The position numbers were made by a program, and so were the translations under genes. From contig JARGPB010000002.1 of the NCBI GenBank assembly GCA_029212905.1, positions 186,001 to 250,000 on the forward strand: a stretch of DNA of 64,000 bases. The letters run 5' to 3'. The number at the start of each line of letters is the position of its first letter. The stretch's first letter is position 1. Source of the DNA: Thalassovita sp. Lineage in GTDB: Bacteria > Pseudomonadota > Alphaproteobacteria > Rhodobacterales > Rhodobacteraceae. Below the pieces are notes generated by a model. The model saw nothing but the letters and a program-made list of their open reading frames with translations, was not told the origin of the DNA and searched no databases. Below, piece after piece: positions 9,701-18,217 of the stretch.

Positions 9701-10106
9701 GATCCGCAAGGGGGCCCTGGGCGATAACCAACCCGAGCGCGACATGCTGGTATCCCCGCAGCACCGGATGCTGTTCGCCGCGCGCGATACCGCCCTGTGG
9801 TTCGGTGAACCCGAGGTCTTTGCCCCCGCCATCGCGCTGACCTGTCTGGACGGTGTGCAGCAGGTGAATGCCCCCGGCGTGACCTATGTGCACTTTATGA
9901 CAGAGCGCCACCAGGTCGTGATCGGCGACAATGCCTGGAGCGAAAGCTTCCAGCCCGGCGATATGACCCTGGCCAGCATGGATCAGCCGCAGCGGGACGA
10001 ATTGTTCACCCTGTTCCCGGAACTGGCAGGCGGCGCCTCGACCGAGGCCTATCCCGCCGCGCGCGTCACCCTGGACCCGCACGAGATCCGCGTTCTGGCC
10101 GGTTAA
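6711..10106 (+). CDS. Large RTX-type calcium-binding protein with C-terminal Hint domain
   Basis: 1131 residues, a longer paralogue of the 4083 gene. The N-terminal domain (about 1-180) is followed by several blocks of GGxGNDxxxGGxGDD repeats. These are separated by two similar ~120-residue spacer modules (each with GDTLDASAVT- or GDILDASAVT-like, LGSG...TVVLG and GPTDNGDGTFTG segments). The C-terminal Hint_2 domain starts at VPCFTPTTLI, with LTRDNGFQEI, SPQHRMLF and RHQVVIGDNAWSESFQPG. The start is GTG 6711, preceded by ACGGAG. The stop lies in TTAA shared with the convergent gene. It is likely exported by a type I system not seen in this window. Confidence 0.87.
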   Translation: MSVSFVSFGVDVVGGPVLGTTPGAGNDAAGQITLTGGTQVFDDTHIVEFIVDDAAADGELLPSSNITGIRVYETLADYQAGTALYSYTGSSAVQDDLTGMGDTYLNFDASTLVTDDPGAPALTGVFLAPGTDATDNIGALTLDHDTDVDYSGDGTIQPGTTEEGNTYFNINYPTQVYGPIADGVVMGTDAGQVMGLGYVDAADGDEITTGDDQIDGFLGDDTIDGDAGNDGVSGGGGDDVVTGGAGNDWVLGDGGDDTITVADGWGQDVIIGGETHEIDGDTLDASAVTGGLTLDLSGADHDAGTLTDGTSGAEFSEIETVVLGSGEDTVVLGDGGGARSVGEFAGPTDNGDGTFTGTDMLDVSGLTNGSGVSVSTSDVTVSDDGDGNAVLTFPGGESLTLLGIAPADIGTSAALEAMGIPASGAPVVPTPPPPAPSGGSDYIVSGTDNDDWIDGFYSDDPQGDMVDAGDAADLSNDDHIQGGAGNDTILAGLGDDLSEGGEGNDQLEGGEGNDTLIGGVGDDYLYGNEGDDSGLGGAGNDTFEGHYGNDYFFGGAGDDRMLGDSGNDTLIGGDGNDWLRGSVGYDSLEGGLGDDYLWTGYQDDTIRLEDNFGNDTIEMEDIDETYGDILDASAVTSDLTVDMRAASAGVGTLSDGVSTASFEGVEHLVLGSGTHTVVLGQTSGADAVEGFTGPTDNGDGTFTGHDQLDLTNMVNDDGDLIDTDDVTVTDDGSGNAVLTFSGGENITLVGVSPAELATPAQLTAIGIPLASSTGPDGIVEGAGSDDLIDAAYTGDPQGDMVDGADGNDDNIQAGAGNDTVLAGAGADTVWGGAGDDQLDGGDGADSVSGGSGNDSVTLGAGDTAFGNEGDDSFAATGTGGGHMSVDGGENDETIGDTLNITGPATITYDAGNSENGTVEWDDGTVLDFENIENVNYVPCFTPTTLIKTLRGELPTGLLQAGDRVLTRDNGFQEICWTGARALSVPELKQAPNLRPILIRKGALGDNQPERDMLVSPQHRMLFAARDTALWFGEPEVFAPAIALTCLDGVQQVNAPGVTYVHFMTERHQVVIGDNAWSESFQPGDMTLASMDQPQRDELFTLFPELAGGASTEAYPAARVTLDPHEIRVLAG

Positions 10107-10696
10107 TCCTGCGTTTGGCTGGCACGCCACGCGGCCCAGGCCTCGGGCGTGTCCAGATCGACAAGAGCGTGCTGATCGGGCAGGGGCACCAGATGCACCC
10201 GCTGCCTGTGCCGCACGATCACCGATTTCGCGCCTGCATCGCCACGCAGCTCGAACAATTCGCGCAACAGATCCTGTGGGAAAATCACCGGATGGCCGGG
10301 CACGCCGTCCGCGCTGGCTCCGCGCGTGATTGCGCCAGGCTGATGGGCGCGCCAGACCGTTGCCAGATCTTCGGACGTCAATTCGGGCATATCCGCAGGC
10401 AGGATCATCACGTCACCGGCCCCCTCGGGCAGCGCCGAAATCCCCGTCCGGATCGAGGCCGCCATGCCTTCGTCCGCCTCGGGCACCCAGATCGGGCGCA
10501 CGTTCCCCAGACAGGCGACACGCGGGTGTGCCGCATCGGGCAGGCAGACAAAGACCTGTTTGCTTGCGCCCAAAGCCCGCTCAACCATCACTTGAAGAAG
10601 CGGTTCATTCCCGATCAATTCCAGTAGCTTATCGCGCATACCTCCCATGCGGGATGAATGCCCGGCGGCCAGAATCAGGATCACGGGGTCGCTCAT
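10103..10696 (-). CDS. MobA/MocA-like nucleotidyltransferase
   Basis: 197 residues of the NTP_transf_3 family. It begins ILILAAGHSSRMGGMRDKL, the nucleotide-binding LAAGxSxRMG...K signature of MobA/MocA/GlmU-like enzymes, and carries LPADMPELT, the metal-binding Asp motif. Members transfer CMP or GMP to molybdopterin; MocA/MobA-like is the best match, but no molybdoenzyme gene is nearby to confirm the substrate. Its start overlaps the upstream gene's stop (ATGA at 10693-10696), and its stop overlaps the converging RTX gene by four bases. Confidence 0.72.
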   Translation of the reverse strand: MSDPVILILAAGHSSRMGGMRDKLLELIGNEPLLQVMVERALGASKQVFVCLPDAAHPRVACLGNVRPIWVPEADEGMAASIRTGISALPEGAGDVMILPADMPELTSEDLATVWRAHQPGAITRGASADGVPGHPVIFPQDLLRELFELRGDAGAKSVIVRHRQRVHLVPLPDQHALVDLDTPEAWAAWRASQTQD

Positions 10697-11991
10697 TGGG
10701 GCCGGATTTTCAGATTGGTGATGCGGTTGCCGTCGCGCCCGCGCACCTCGAACCGGAAGCCGTGGAAGTTGAACACCTGTCCCACGTCCGGGATCATCTG
10801 AGCCTCGTGGATCACCAGCCCCGCGATCGTGTTGGCCTCTTCGTCGGGCAAGGACCAGTCGGTCGCGCGGTTCAGGTCGCGGATCGTCATGGCGCCCTCG
10901 ATCAGGAAATGGCCCTCTTTGGTTTTCTGGATCGGGTGGTCGGCGTCGGGGTCGAATTCATCGGTGATTTCGCCGACGATTTCCTCAAGGATATCCTCCA
11001 GCGTGATCAGCCCTTCAAGCGACCCATATTCATCCACCACCAGCGCGAAATGCGTCCGGCGGCGCAGGAATTGCCGCATCTGGTCGTCCAGCGTCGTGGT
11101 GTCCGGGATGAAATAGGGCGGCATTGCCACGTCCTGAATGCTGAATTCCGTCAGCCCGTTCGCCTGAGGCCCAAAGGCCAGTTTATGCATCCCGCGCAGC
11201 AGGTCCTTGGCATGGACGACCCCCACGATATTGTCCGGGTCGCCCTGAAAAACCGGTAGGCGCGTGTGGTTGCTTTGCAGACATTGCGACAGGATCTGCT
11301 CGGGGCTGTCATCGGCGTTGATCATCTCGATCTGGCTGCGGTGGAGCATGATTTCCTCGACCGCGCGTTCCGACAGATCCAGTGCGCCCAGGATACGGTC
11401 GCGGTCTTCTTTTTCGACCACGCCTTCGGAGTGGCCCAGATACAGCGCCCCGGCGATTTCCTCGCGGACGGCCAGAATATGGCTGTCGGGGTCGGCCTTG
11501 ATGCCGAACACCCGCAGCACCAGCCGCACCAGCCAGCGCACGGCCGTCACCATCGGTGAAAACACCGTGATCACCACCTGAATGATCGGCGAGACCCCCG
11601 CCGCGGCGCGCTCGGCGTTGGTGATGGCATAGGTTTTCGGCAGCACCTCGGCAAAGATCAGCACCAGCAGGGTCATCACCAGCGTCGCCAGCGCCACGCC
11701 GCTTTCGCCAAAGGCCCGCGTGAACAGCGATGTCGCCAGTGACGCTGCCAGGATGTTCACCAGGTTATTGCCCAGCAGAACCGACCCGATCAGCCGTTCG
11801 TTATCTTCGGTGATGTCCAGCGCCCGCTGCGCCCCGCGTGATCCCTTGTCGGCCTGGGCGCGCAATTTCCCGCGCGAGGCCGCCGTCAGCGCCGTTTCCG
11901 AGCCCGAGAAAAAGCCGGACAACACCAGCAACAGCAAAATCGAGGCGGCAGTGATCCAAAAGGCACTGTCCAAAACAGAGGTCGTTTCCAT
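10693..11991 (-). CDS. CNNM/CorC-type hemolysin-family membrane protein with CBS pair
   Basis: 432 residues. An N-terminal DUF21/CNNM membrane domain (about 10-180) contains the LSGFFSGSETALTA motif and three to four hydrophobic segments. It is followed by two CBS domains (around 205-335, including the DSPEQILSQCLQSNHTRLPVF and GLITLEDILEEIVGEI segments) and a C-terminal CorC_HlyC/transporter-associated domain. The family is linked to Mg2+/Co2+ transport; the older label is hemolysin C-like. It is translationally coupled to the downstream MobA-like gene. Confidence 0.85.
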   Translation of the reverse strand: METTSVLDSAFWITAASILLLLVLSGFFSGSETALTAASRGKLRAQADKGSRGAQRALDITEDNERLIGSVLLGNNLVNILAASLATSLFTRAFGESGVALATLVMTLLVLIFAEVLPKTYAITNAERAAAGVSPIIQVVITVFSPMVTAVRWLVRLVLRVFGIKADPDSHILAVREEIAGALYLGHSEGVVEKEDRDRILGALDLSERAVEEIMLHRSQIEMINADDSPEQILSQCLQSNHTRLPVFQGDPDNIVGVVHAKDLLRGMHKLAFGPQANGLTEFSIQDVAMPPYFIPDTTTLDDQMRQFLRRRTHFALVVDEYGSLEGLITLEDILEEIVGEITDEFDPDADHPIQKTKEGHFLIEGAMTIRDLNRATDWSLPDEEANTIAGLVIHEAQMIPDVGQVFNFHGFRFEVRGRDGNRITNLKIRPQ

Positions 11992-12051
11992 GGGGTTCCA
12001 TCTTTATTCGTCGCTACGGTTATGGGGATCAATGCCGGCGTGATCAAGGGA

Positions 12052-12993
12052 TCAGCCGCGATTGTCGCCCCGCGCCAGCGGGTGGTGGGTCAGAACCAGC
12101 TCTTTGAGCCGCTCATCCAGCACATGCGTATAGATTTCCGTGGTTGATACATCCGCATGGCCCAGCAAGGTCTGGATCGCCCGCAGATCCGCGCCATTGG
12201 CCAGCAGATGCGTCGCAAAGGCGTGCCGCAGCGTGTGTGGCGTCACCGTGTCGGGCGATACGCCCGCCGCCACGGCCAGTTCCTTGATCAGCGCGAAAAA
12301 CCTGTGTCGCGTCAGATGCCCCGCCTTGCCGCGCCCCGGAAACAGGAATTTCGAGACGGGCTGCCCCTTGGCCTTTTGCGCCTCGGCCTCTTCGGCCAGG
12401 GCTGCGCGCCATACGGTCAGGGCCTCGCGGGCGGGGGGTGACAGCGGCACCATGCGCTCCTTGCCGCCCTTGCCCATGATCAACAGCATCCGCGGATCGC
12501 CATGCGTCGCCGCCAAGGGCAGCGACACCAGTTCCGTCACCCGCATCCCCGTGGCATAGAGCAGCTCCATCAGACAGGTATTCCTCAGCCGGTCCGCAGG
12601 GCTGCGCCCGGTCACACGCGCCGCCTGAAGCAGTCGTTCAACATCCTCGATGGACAGGACCTTGGGCAGCTTTTTGGCGCGCCCCGGCCCCTTGATCTGG
12701 ATTGCCGGGTTGTCTTCGCGCCAACCTTCCTCAAAGGCAAAGCGGTACAGTTGTTTCACCGCCGACAGCCGTCGCGCGCGGGTGGCCTGCGCCAGCCCCT
12801 GCGCGTCGCAGAACACCAGATAGGATTCAATATCGGGCCGCCCAAGCGTCTGAAACTCCAGCCCCTGCGCCTGCGTCCAGTCGGCGAAATCCTTCAGGTC
12901 GCGCCCATAGGCCAACAGGGTGTTCGTCGCGGCCCCCAGTTCCGCAGCCTGCGCCTCCAGCAAGGCAGATATCCAGCGGTGCGGATCCATCAT
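12052..12993 (-). CDS. xerD: Site-specific tyrosine recombinase XerD
   Basis: 313 residues, the usual XerD length. An N-terminal SAM-like core-binding domain (about 5-90) precedes the catalytic domain. The catalytic residues are visible: Arg in ATGMRVTEL, Lys in GKGGKERMVPL, His/Arg in PHTLRHAFATHLL, His in LLGHADVSTTEIYTH, and the nucleophilic Tyr in the last of these. It resolves chromosome dimers at dif with XerC. Its start codon overlaps the stop of the upstream secreted-protein gene by four bases (12990-12993), so the two are probably cotranscribed. Confidence 0.9.
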   Translation of the reverse strand: MMDPHRWISALLEAQAAELGAATNTLLAYGRDLKDFADWTQAQGLEFQTLGRPDIESYLVFCDAQGLAQATRARRLSAVKQLYRFAFEEGWREDNPAIQIKGPGRAKKLPKVLSIEDVERLLQAARVTGRSPADRLRNTCLMELLYATGMRVTELVSLPLAATHGDPRMLLIMGKGGKERMVPLSPPAREALTVWRAALAEEAEAQKAKGQPVSKFLFPGRGKAGHLTRHRFFALIKELAVAAGVSPDTVTPHTLRHAFATHLLANGADLRAIQTLLGHADVSTTEIYTHVLDERLKELVLTHHPLARGDNRG

Positions 12994-14504
12994 GTGGGCC
13001 TGTGCAGCAACAGCGCCTGTAACGCGGCCTGCCGGGCCGTGTCCTCCAGTCCCAGCGCGCGGAACGTGGCCAGCGCCGTCACCAGATCCTTGGTCTCGCC
13101 GCGCATCGCGCTTTGATACAGTTGCATCGCCTGCAAGATCACCTCGCCCAGCCGGGCCTGCGTCAGGGCGGTGCTCAGCTCCAGCGGCAGGTTCGGCGAC
13201 TGGAATCCGCTGACGATGGCACGTTCCAGCGCGTTGGCGGCATCGGCCGGGCGCGGGCGGCCCATGGCCAGTGACGTCATAAAGGACCGCTCGGGGAATT
13301 TCGCCCCGTTTTCCTGCGCGATCGCCTCGTATTCGGGCGACAGCAGCGCGATGGCATAGGCCAGATCGGCGACGTGTCCGCTCAGCGGCAGATGCGCCAG
13401 ATCCTGCGCGAACATCCGGGCAAAGGGCACCTCAAGCCGCGCGGCCTGCATTGCGCGCCAGGCATTGGGCAGCGCCCGCGCAACGGCCCCCGGATCGGTG
13501 GATCGGATCGCCGTATCAAAGCGTTGGATCGCCTCGACCCGGTCCCAGATCCCGCCCGACGCCGCAGGCAACCGTTCCGAATAGATCCCCAACAGCCGGT
13601 TTTCAGGCAGCGCGGCGGTTTGCGCCAGACGCTCGGCGGCCTCGATCCGGGCTTTCCAGCCGGTGGTGCTGCGCAGATCGGCCACGGCAAAGGCGCGCGG
13701 CAGGGACGCGGTGGGCAGCGGTTCGCCCAGGGCCTCCCACAGGCGGAACACCAACGGCGAGGGCCGAACAGGCGGCAAGGGCAGGGGGTCGTCGGCGAAT
13801 TCTTCGGGGTCCAGGAAATGCGACAGCAAGGATTGCTCTTGGGCGGACAGATCGCCCAGGGCCTGCGCCGTGCTCAGCGTCAATGCCGCCGCGCGCCAGT
13901 CCCCCATGCGCGCCGTACAGAAAATCTGTGCCGCATAGGACGGGGACAGCGCAGGGGTTTTGACCAGCTCTTCACAGGCCGTGTCCTCGTCGCCGGTCAA
14001 TAATGTGGCGTCAAACCAGCGCGCAAACAGCGGCCGCGTCGTGGGGCCCGCCCGTTGCAACAGCGCCTGAGCAGGCTCGACCGCGCCCAGCCCCACCAGC
14101 AGATCCAGCCGCAGCGCCAGAAACGCGCCGCTCACGCCGGTATCGGCGGGCGGTTCGGCCTCGGCCAGCAGCAGGGTGTAAAACAGCGATTGCATCGCAG
14201 GCAAATCGGCCAGTTTCTGCGCCTTCAGCAGGGCGCTGATCCGTTCGGTCGTGCTGGTTTGCCACAGATCGGCGGGCAGGCCCGTCACCTCGGGCGGTAA
14301 CAGCCCGACAGAATCGCGCGCAGGCTCCCCCAGCGGAGTGACCGACACATCCGGCGTTGAAACCCCGCCCGACACGGGCGGTTCAGTGCTGGGAATGGGT
14401 TGGATCACCGGGACCGGATCGTTCAGCCAGTCAATCGCGGACAGGGGCGGCTCGGCTATCGCCAGCGACGGCAAAACCCCCAAAGCAAGCCACCTAGCCC
14501 GCAT
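12990..14504 (-). CDS. Secreted or periplasmic protein of unknown function
   Basis: 504 residues starting with a signal-peptide-like segment (MRARWLALGVLPSLAIA, then EPPL). A Pro-rich stretch (about 30-75) is followed by an alpha-helical, Ala/Leu-rich body that looks repeat-like (TPR/solenoid style), though no TPR consensus is clear. I recognise it only as the kind of uncharacterised protein often found next to xerD in Rhodobacterales. It overlaps the small gene upstream by 11 bases and xerD by four, making a compact minus-strand operon. Confidence 0.7.
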   Translation of the reverse strand: MRARWLALGVLPSLAIAEPPLSAIDWLNDPVPVIQPIPSTEPPVSGGVSTPDVSVTPLGEPARDSVGLLPPEVTGLPADLWQTSTTERISALLKAQKLADLPAMQSLFYTLLLAEAEPPADTGVSGAFLALRLDLLVGLGAVEPAQALLQRAGPTTRPLFARWFDATLLTGDEDTACEELVKTPALSPSYAAQIFCTARMGDWRAAALTLSTAQALGDLSAQEQSLLSHFLDPEEFADDPLPLPPVRPSPLVFRLWEALGEPLPTASLPRAFAVADLRSTTGWKARIEAAERLAQTAALPENRLLGIYSERLPAASGGIWDRVEAIQRFDTAIRSTDPGAVARALPNAWRAMQAARLEVPFARMFAQDLAHLPLSGHVADLAYAIALLSPEYEAIAQENGAKFPERSFMTSLAMGRPRPADAANALERAIVSGFQSPNLPLELSTALTQARLGEVILQAMQLYQSAMRGETKDLVTALATFRALGLEDTARQAALQALLLHRPT

Positions 14505-14643
14505 CCAGAGTCACCGTTTCGCGCACTTCGGTCTGTTTTGGTGAAAAATCAGCGCCCAGGAATGGCCCGACATATGCGTAGGCGGTCAACCCCAATACCG
14601 CCAGAATTATCAGGATAAACAACCATTTGATTAGACGCCCCAT
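14494..14643 (-). CDS. Small 49-residue single-pass membrane protein
   Basis: A 49-codon frame from ATG 14643 to TAG 14494. It starts MGRLIKWLFILIILAVLG, giving a basic N-terminus and one clear hydrophobic segment (residues 6-25), then a short polar tail with PFLGADFSPKQTEV. It overlaps the start of the 504-residue secreted protein by 11 bases, which supports translation as the first gene of that operon. Function is unknown. Confidence 0.6.
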   Translation of the reverse strand: MGRLIKWLFILIILAVLGLTAYAYVGPFLGADFSPKQTEVRETVTLDAG

Positions 14644-14767
14644 GTCTTCTGCCCGTTATTTTCTGTGTGTGCATTTTTCCCAACTTATAACTGGCCTTTC
14701 TGACAAGATCACGTCATTCATCCGTGAACATTGAAAAACGGCGCAAGATAGCCGAAAAGGCGCATCA

Positions 14768-15313
14768 ATGAGCTGGAATTTGAATAAAACGGTCGTGCTT
14801 GTGGGCATGATGGGGGCGGGTAAAACCGCAGTGGGCAAGGCGCTGGCGCTGCGGCTGGGCGTGCCCTTTCTCGATTCGGACGCTGAAATCGAGACCGCCG
14901 CCAACATGACTGTCGCTGAGATCTTTGCCCGCGACGGCGAACCCTTCTTTCGGACCAAGGAAACTCAGGTGATCCAGCGTCTGCTGGAAAACGAACGCTG
15001 CATCCTGTCCACCGGCGGTGGGGCCTTCATGGCCGATCAGAACCAGCAGATGATCGCGGACAAGGGCGTTGCCGTCTGGTTGAACGCTGATTTGCCCCTG
15101 CTCTGGCAGCGCGTCCGCCACAAGGACACGCGCCCCTTGCTGCGTACGCCCGATCCGCTGGGCACGCTGCGCGATCTCTATGACCGCCGCACCCCGATTT
15201 ACGCCCGTGCCGATTTGGCGGTAGAGGTGCAGCCGAAATTCTCGATCGAGGACACGGCCTCTCGGGTGATCGAGGCGCTGTTGTCCCGCCCAGATGTGTT
15301 GGAGAAAACCTGA
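14768..15313 (+). CDS. aroK: Shikimate kinase
   Basis: 181 residues of the AroK family, fifth step of the shikimate pathway (shikimate to shikimate-3-phosphate). The P-loop GMMGAGKTAVGK lies at about residues 16-27. The shikimate-binding segments DSDAEIE, FRTKE and STGGGAF are present, as is the lid-type Arg region DTRPLL. The next gene begins immediately after the stop (TGA directly followed by ATG), giving an aroK-aroB operon, a common arrangement. Confidence 0.95.
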   Translation: MSWNLNKTVVLVGMMGAGKTAVGKALALRLGVPFLDSDAEIETAANMTVAEIFARDGEPFFRTKETQVIQRLLENERCILSTGGGAFMADQNQQMIADKGVAVWLNADLPLLWQRVRHKDTRPLLRTPDPLGTLRDLYDRRTPIYARADLAVEVQPKFSIEDTASRVIEALLSRPDVLEKT

Positions 15314-16426
15314 ATGATGGAAACCGTCCATGTTGGCCTGGAAGGGCGTGAATATGACATCCATATCGGCCCCGGATTGCTGGCGCGCTCGGGCGGGTTG
15401 ATCGCGCCGTTGCTGCGCCGTCCGCGTGTGGCAATTGTCACCGATGAAAACGTCGCGGCCCTGCATCTGGATACGTTAAAGAACGGCCTGCAAGCCGCTG
15501 GTATAGAAAGCGTTTCCTTGGTTTTGCCTGCGGGAGAATCCACCAAGAGCTGGCCGCATTTCACCCGCACCGTTGAATGGCTGCTGGACCAGAAAGTCGA
15601 GCGCAACGACGTCGTTTTGGCCTTTGGTGGCGGTGTGATCGGTGATCTGGTCGGCTTTGCCGCGGCTGTCTTGCGTCGCGGCGTGCGCTTTGTGCAGCTG
15701 CCCACCAGCCTTTTGGCGCAGGTGGACAGCTCGGTCGGTGGTAAGACCGGCATCAACGCGCCACACGGCAAGAACCTGATCGGCGCCTTCCATCAGCCTT
15801 CGTTGGTGCTGGCCGATACCGAGGTTCTGGGCACCCTGACGGAACGCGATTTCCTGGCCGGCTATGGCGAGGTCGTGAAATACGGACTTCTGGGGGATTT
15901 TGAATTCTTTCAATGGCTTGAGGGCAATGCTTCACGCGCTGCCTCGGGTGATATGGACGCGCGGATTTACGCTGTGAAACGCTCGGTCCAGATGAAGGCC
16001 GACATTGTTGAACGGGACGAGACCGAACAGGGCGATCGCGCGCTTTTGAACCTTGGGCACACCTTCTGTCACGCGCTGGAATCGGCCACGGGCTACTCTG
16101 ATCGGCTGTTGCACGGCGAGGGCGTCGCCATCGGTTGCGCCTTGGCCTTTGAGGTTTCCGCCCGCATGGGGCTGTGTTCCCAAGAAGACCCCAGCCGGTT
16201 GCGCGCCCATTTGCGCGACATGAAGACCAAGGTGGATCTCTCTGATATTGCTGGTGAATTACCGGACGCGGATGCGTTGATTACGCTGATGGGACAGGAC
16301 AAAAAGGTCGTCGATGGCCAGATCCGGTTCATCATGGCGCGCGGCATCGGGCAGGCGTTCGTGACCAAGGACGTGGACCTTGGCATTGTCCGCGACGTTC
16401 TCCAAGAGGCGCTGGCCGCGCGCTAA
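15314..16426 (+). CDS. aroB: 3-dehydroquinate synthase
   Basis: 370 residues, normal AroB length. It converts DAHP to 3-dehydroquinate with NAD+ and a divalent metal. Visible motifs: VTDENVA and AGESTKSW (NAD and substrate contacts), GGGVIGDLVGFAA, TSLLAQVDSSVGGKTGINAPHGKN-type block, and the metal ligands Glu in GYGEVVKYGLL, His in NLGHTFCHALE and His in LLHGEGVAIG. The start directly follows aroK; ATG 15314 and ATG 15317 are both possible. Confidence 0.95.
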   Translation: MMETVHVGLEGREYDIHIGPGLLARSGGLIAPLLRRPRVAIVTDENVAALHLDTLKNGLQAAGIESVSLVLPAGESTKSWPHFTRTVEWLLDQKVERNDVVLAFGGGVIGDLVGFAAAVLRRGVRFVQLPTSLLAQVDSSVGGKTGINAPHGKNLIGAFHQPSLVLADTEVLGTLTERDFLAGYGEVVKYGLLGDFEFFQWLEGNASRAASGDMDARIYAVKRSVQMKADIVERDETEQGDRALLNLGHTFCHALESATGYSDRLLHGEGVAIGCALAFEVSARMGLCSQEDPSRLRAHLRDMKTKVDLSDIAGELPDADALITLMGQDKKVVDGQIRFIMARGIGQAFVTKDVDLGIVRDVLQEALAAR

Positions 16427-16468
16427 TCCTCTGGCGTTTCGCCTGTCCCTCGCGATAGGTTGGCCAGC

Positions 16469-18217
16469 ATGAAACGGGATCTGCGCAGACGTCTGGCGAT
16501 ATTGCTGATCTTTCTGGGGGCCGTCGCGGGCTTTGCCGGGGGGGTTGGGCGCTATGGCTATTTGCAGGCGCTGGATCAATTGGCGCAGCGCGGGGAATCG
16601 GACCTTAAACTTGCCGCGGACCGCCTGACGGGGCAGCTTCAGCTGTATCAGCAGCTGGCGGTTTTGATGGCCAAGCATCCCGCCGTGACGGGGTATCTGT
16701 CGGGTATTCAGTCGGGGCCGTCGGATGCGCTGTTGCAACAGGCCGCTGATATGACCGGCGCGATGGATGTCATGCTTACGGATACGGACGGGCGGATTTT
16801 GGTCCGCGCGCATCAGTTTACCTCGCAGGATGTTTCGGGCACCCCGTATTTTCAGCGCGCCATGCAGGGCGCCCTGGGCGAGGCGCATGGCATCAATGCC
16901 GACACGGGGTTGCGCGCGTATTATTTTGCCGCTCCGGTGTTTCGCCGCACCGGGCAGGTGGGCGGTGCGCTGATCGTGATCGCCAATATTGGGCGGGTCG
17001 AGGCCGAATGGCGCGGCGCGCGCCCGGCGGTGTTTTTCTCGGACAAACAGGGCGAGGTCTTTGTCACCAACCGCTCTGAGCTGTTGTTCTGGCAGCGCAG
17101 CGCGCGGGGGCTGACGCCGCCCGATGGCTCGGTTCAGGATTTCACCCAGCGCACTGTCGGGCCGCATCGGATCTGGGCTGAAAACTGGTCGCCCTATGTG
17201 CCGACCCGTGCGCTGCATCTCAGCCGGCATCTGCCTGAGATCGCCATGACCGCCGAGGCCCTGATTGACGTCGATCCCGCGCTGCGTCTGGCGTGGTTGC
17301 AGGTGGCTGTCACCGCAGCCGTCTGTCTGGCCTTTGGCGCGCTGCTGTTTTTGGCCACCGAGCGCCGCCGCACCCTTGCGCTGGCCAATGCCCGCCTCGA
17401 AGGGCGTGTTGCGGAACGCACCGCCGAGCTGTCCCAGACCAACCACGCTCTCCGACACGAGGTCGCCGAGCGCACCGCCGCCGAGCTGGCCCTGAAAAAG
17501 GCGCAGGACGATCTGGTGCAGGCCGGAAAGCTCTCGGCGCTGGGGCAGATGTCGGCGGGTATCAGCCACGAGCTGAACCAGCCCCTGATGGCGATCCAGC
17601 AGTTTGCCGAAAACGGATCGGCCTTTCTGGAGCGGGGCAAACCCGACACCGCCGCGCAGAATCTGACCCGGATCAGCGCCATGGCCAAACGCATGGCCCG
17701 CATCATCAAGAACCTGCGCGCCTTTGCCCGTCAGGAATCCGAACCCGTCGCGCGGGTCGATCTGGTTTCGGTCGTTGAAACCGCGCTGGAGCTGTCGGAA
17801 ACCCGGCTGCGTCAGGACAATATCCATCTGGACTGGACCCCGCCCGCGATGCCCCTGCACGTCATGGGCGGCGAGGTCCGCCTGGGTCAGGTTCTGGTGA
17901 ATTTGATCGGCAACGCCGCCGACGCCATGGCTGGGCTTGAAAACAAAAACATCGCGATTTCCCTGCGGCGCGAGGGCGCGAAAATCTGCATGGACGTGGC
18001 CGATACAGGCCCCGGCATCCGCGAGCCAGAGCGGATTTTCGACCCGTTCTATTCCACCAAAGAGGTCGGCGCCTCCGAAGGCATGGGCCTGGGGCTTTCC
18101 ATTTCCTATGGTCTGGTCCAAAGCTTTGGCGGGGCCATTCGGGGCCGCAACCGCGCGCGGGGCGGCGCGATTTTCACGGTCGAGCTGACCGCAGCCGAGG
18201 GGGTTCAGGCAGCATGA
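16469..18217 (+). CDS. dctB: C4-dicarboxylate sensor histidine kinase, DctB type
   Basis: About 582 residues. Membrane segment 1 lies at about residues 10-30. A periplasmic sensor region (double-Cache style, about 35-275) and membrane segment 2 (VAVTAAVCLAFGALLFL) follow. Next come a coiled linker, a HisKA domain with the phospho-His in SAGISHELNQPL, and the HATPase with LVNLIGNAADAM, DTGPGI and GMGLGLSIS. This is the DctB layout. I chose ATG 16469 over an upstream in-frame TTG at 16460. The stop overlaps the regulator start as ATGA. Confidence 0.87.
   Translation: MKRDLRRRLAILLIFLGAVAGFAGGVGRYGYLQALDQLAQRGESDLKLAADRLTGQLQLYQQLAVLMAKHPAVTGYLSGIQSGPSDALLQQAADMTGAMDVMLTDTDGRILVRAHQFTSQDVSGTPYFQRAMQGALGEAHGINADTGLRAYYFAAPVFRRTGQVGGALIVIANIGRVEAEWRGARPAVFFSDKQGEVFVTNRSELLFWQRSARGLTPPDGSVQDFTQRTVGPHRIWAENWSPYVPTRALHLSRHLPEIAMTAEALIDVDPALRLAWLQVAVTAAVCLAFGALLFLATERRRTLALANARLEGRVAERTAELSQTNHALRHEVAERTAAELALKKAQDDLVQAGKLSALGQMSAGISHELNQPLMAIQQFAENGSAFLERGKPDTAAQNLTRISAMAKRMARIIKNLRAFARQESEPVARVDLVSVVETALELSETRLRQDNIHLDWTPPAMPLHVMGGEVRLGQVLVNLIGNAADAMAGLENKNIAISLRREGAKICMDVADTGPGIREPERIFDPFYSTKEVGASEGMGLGLSISYGLVQSFGGAIRGRNRARGGAIFTVELTAAEGVQAA

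Noticed and set aside
8202..10130. 642-residue minus-strand frame across the second RTX gene
   Set aside because: Same cause: repeats of GGxGxD leave the opposite strand open. No protein family is visible.
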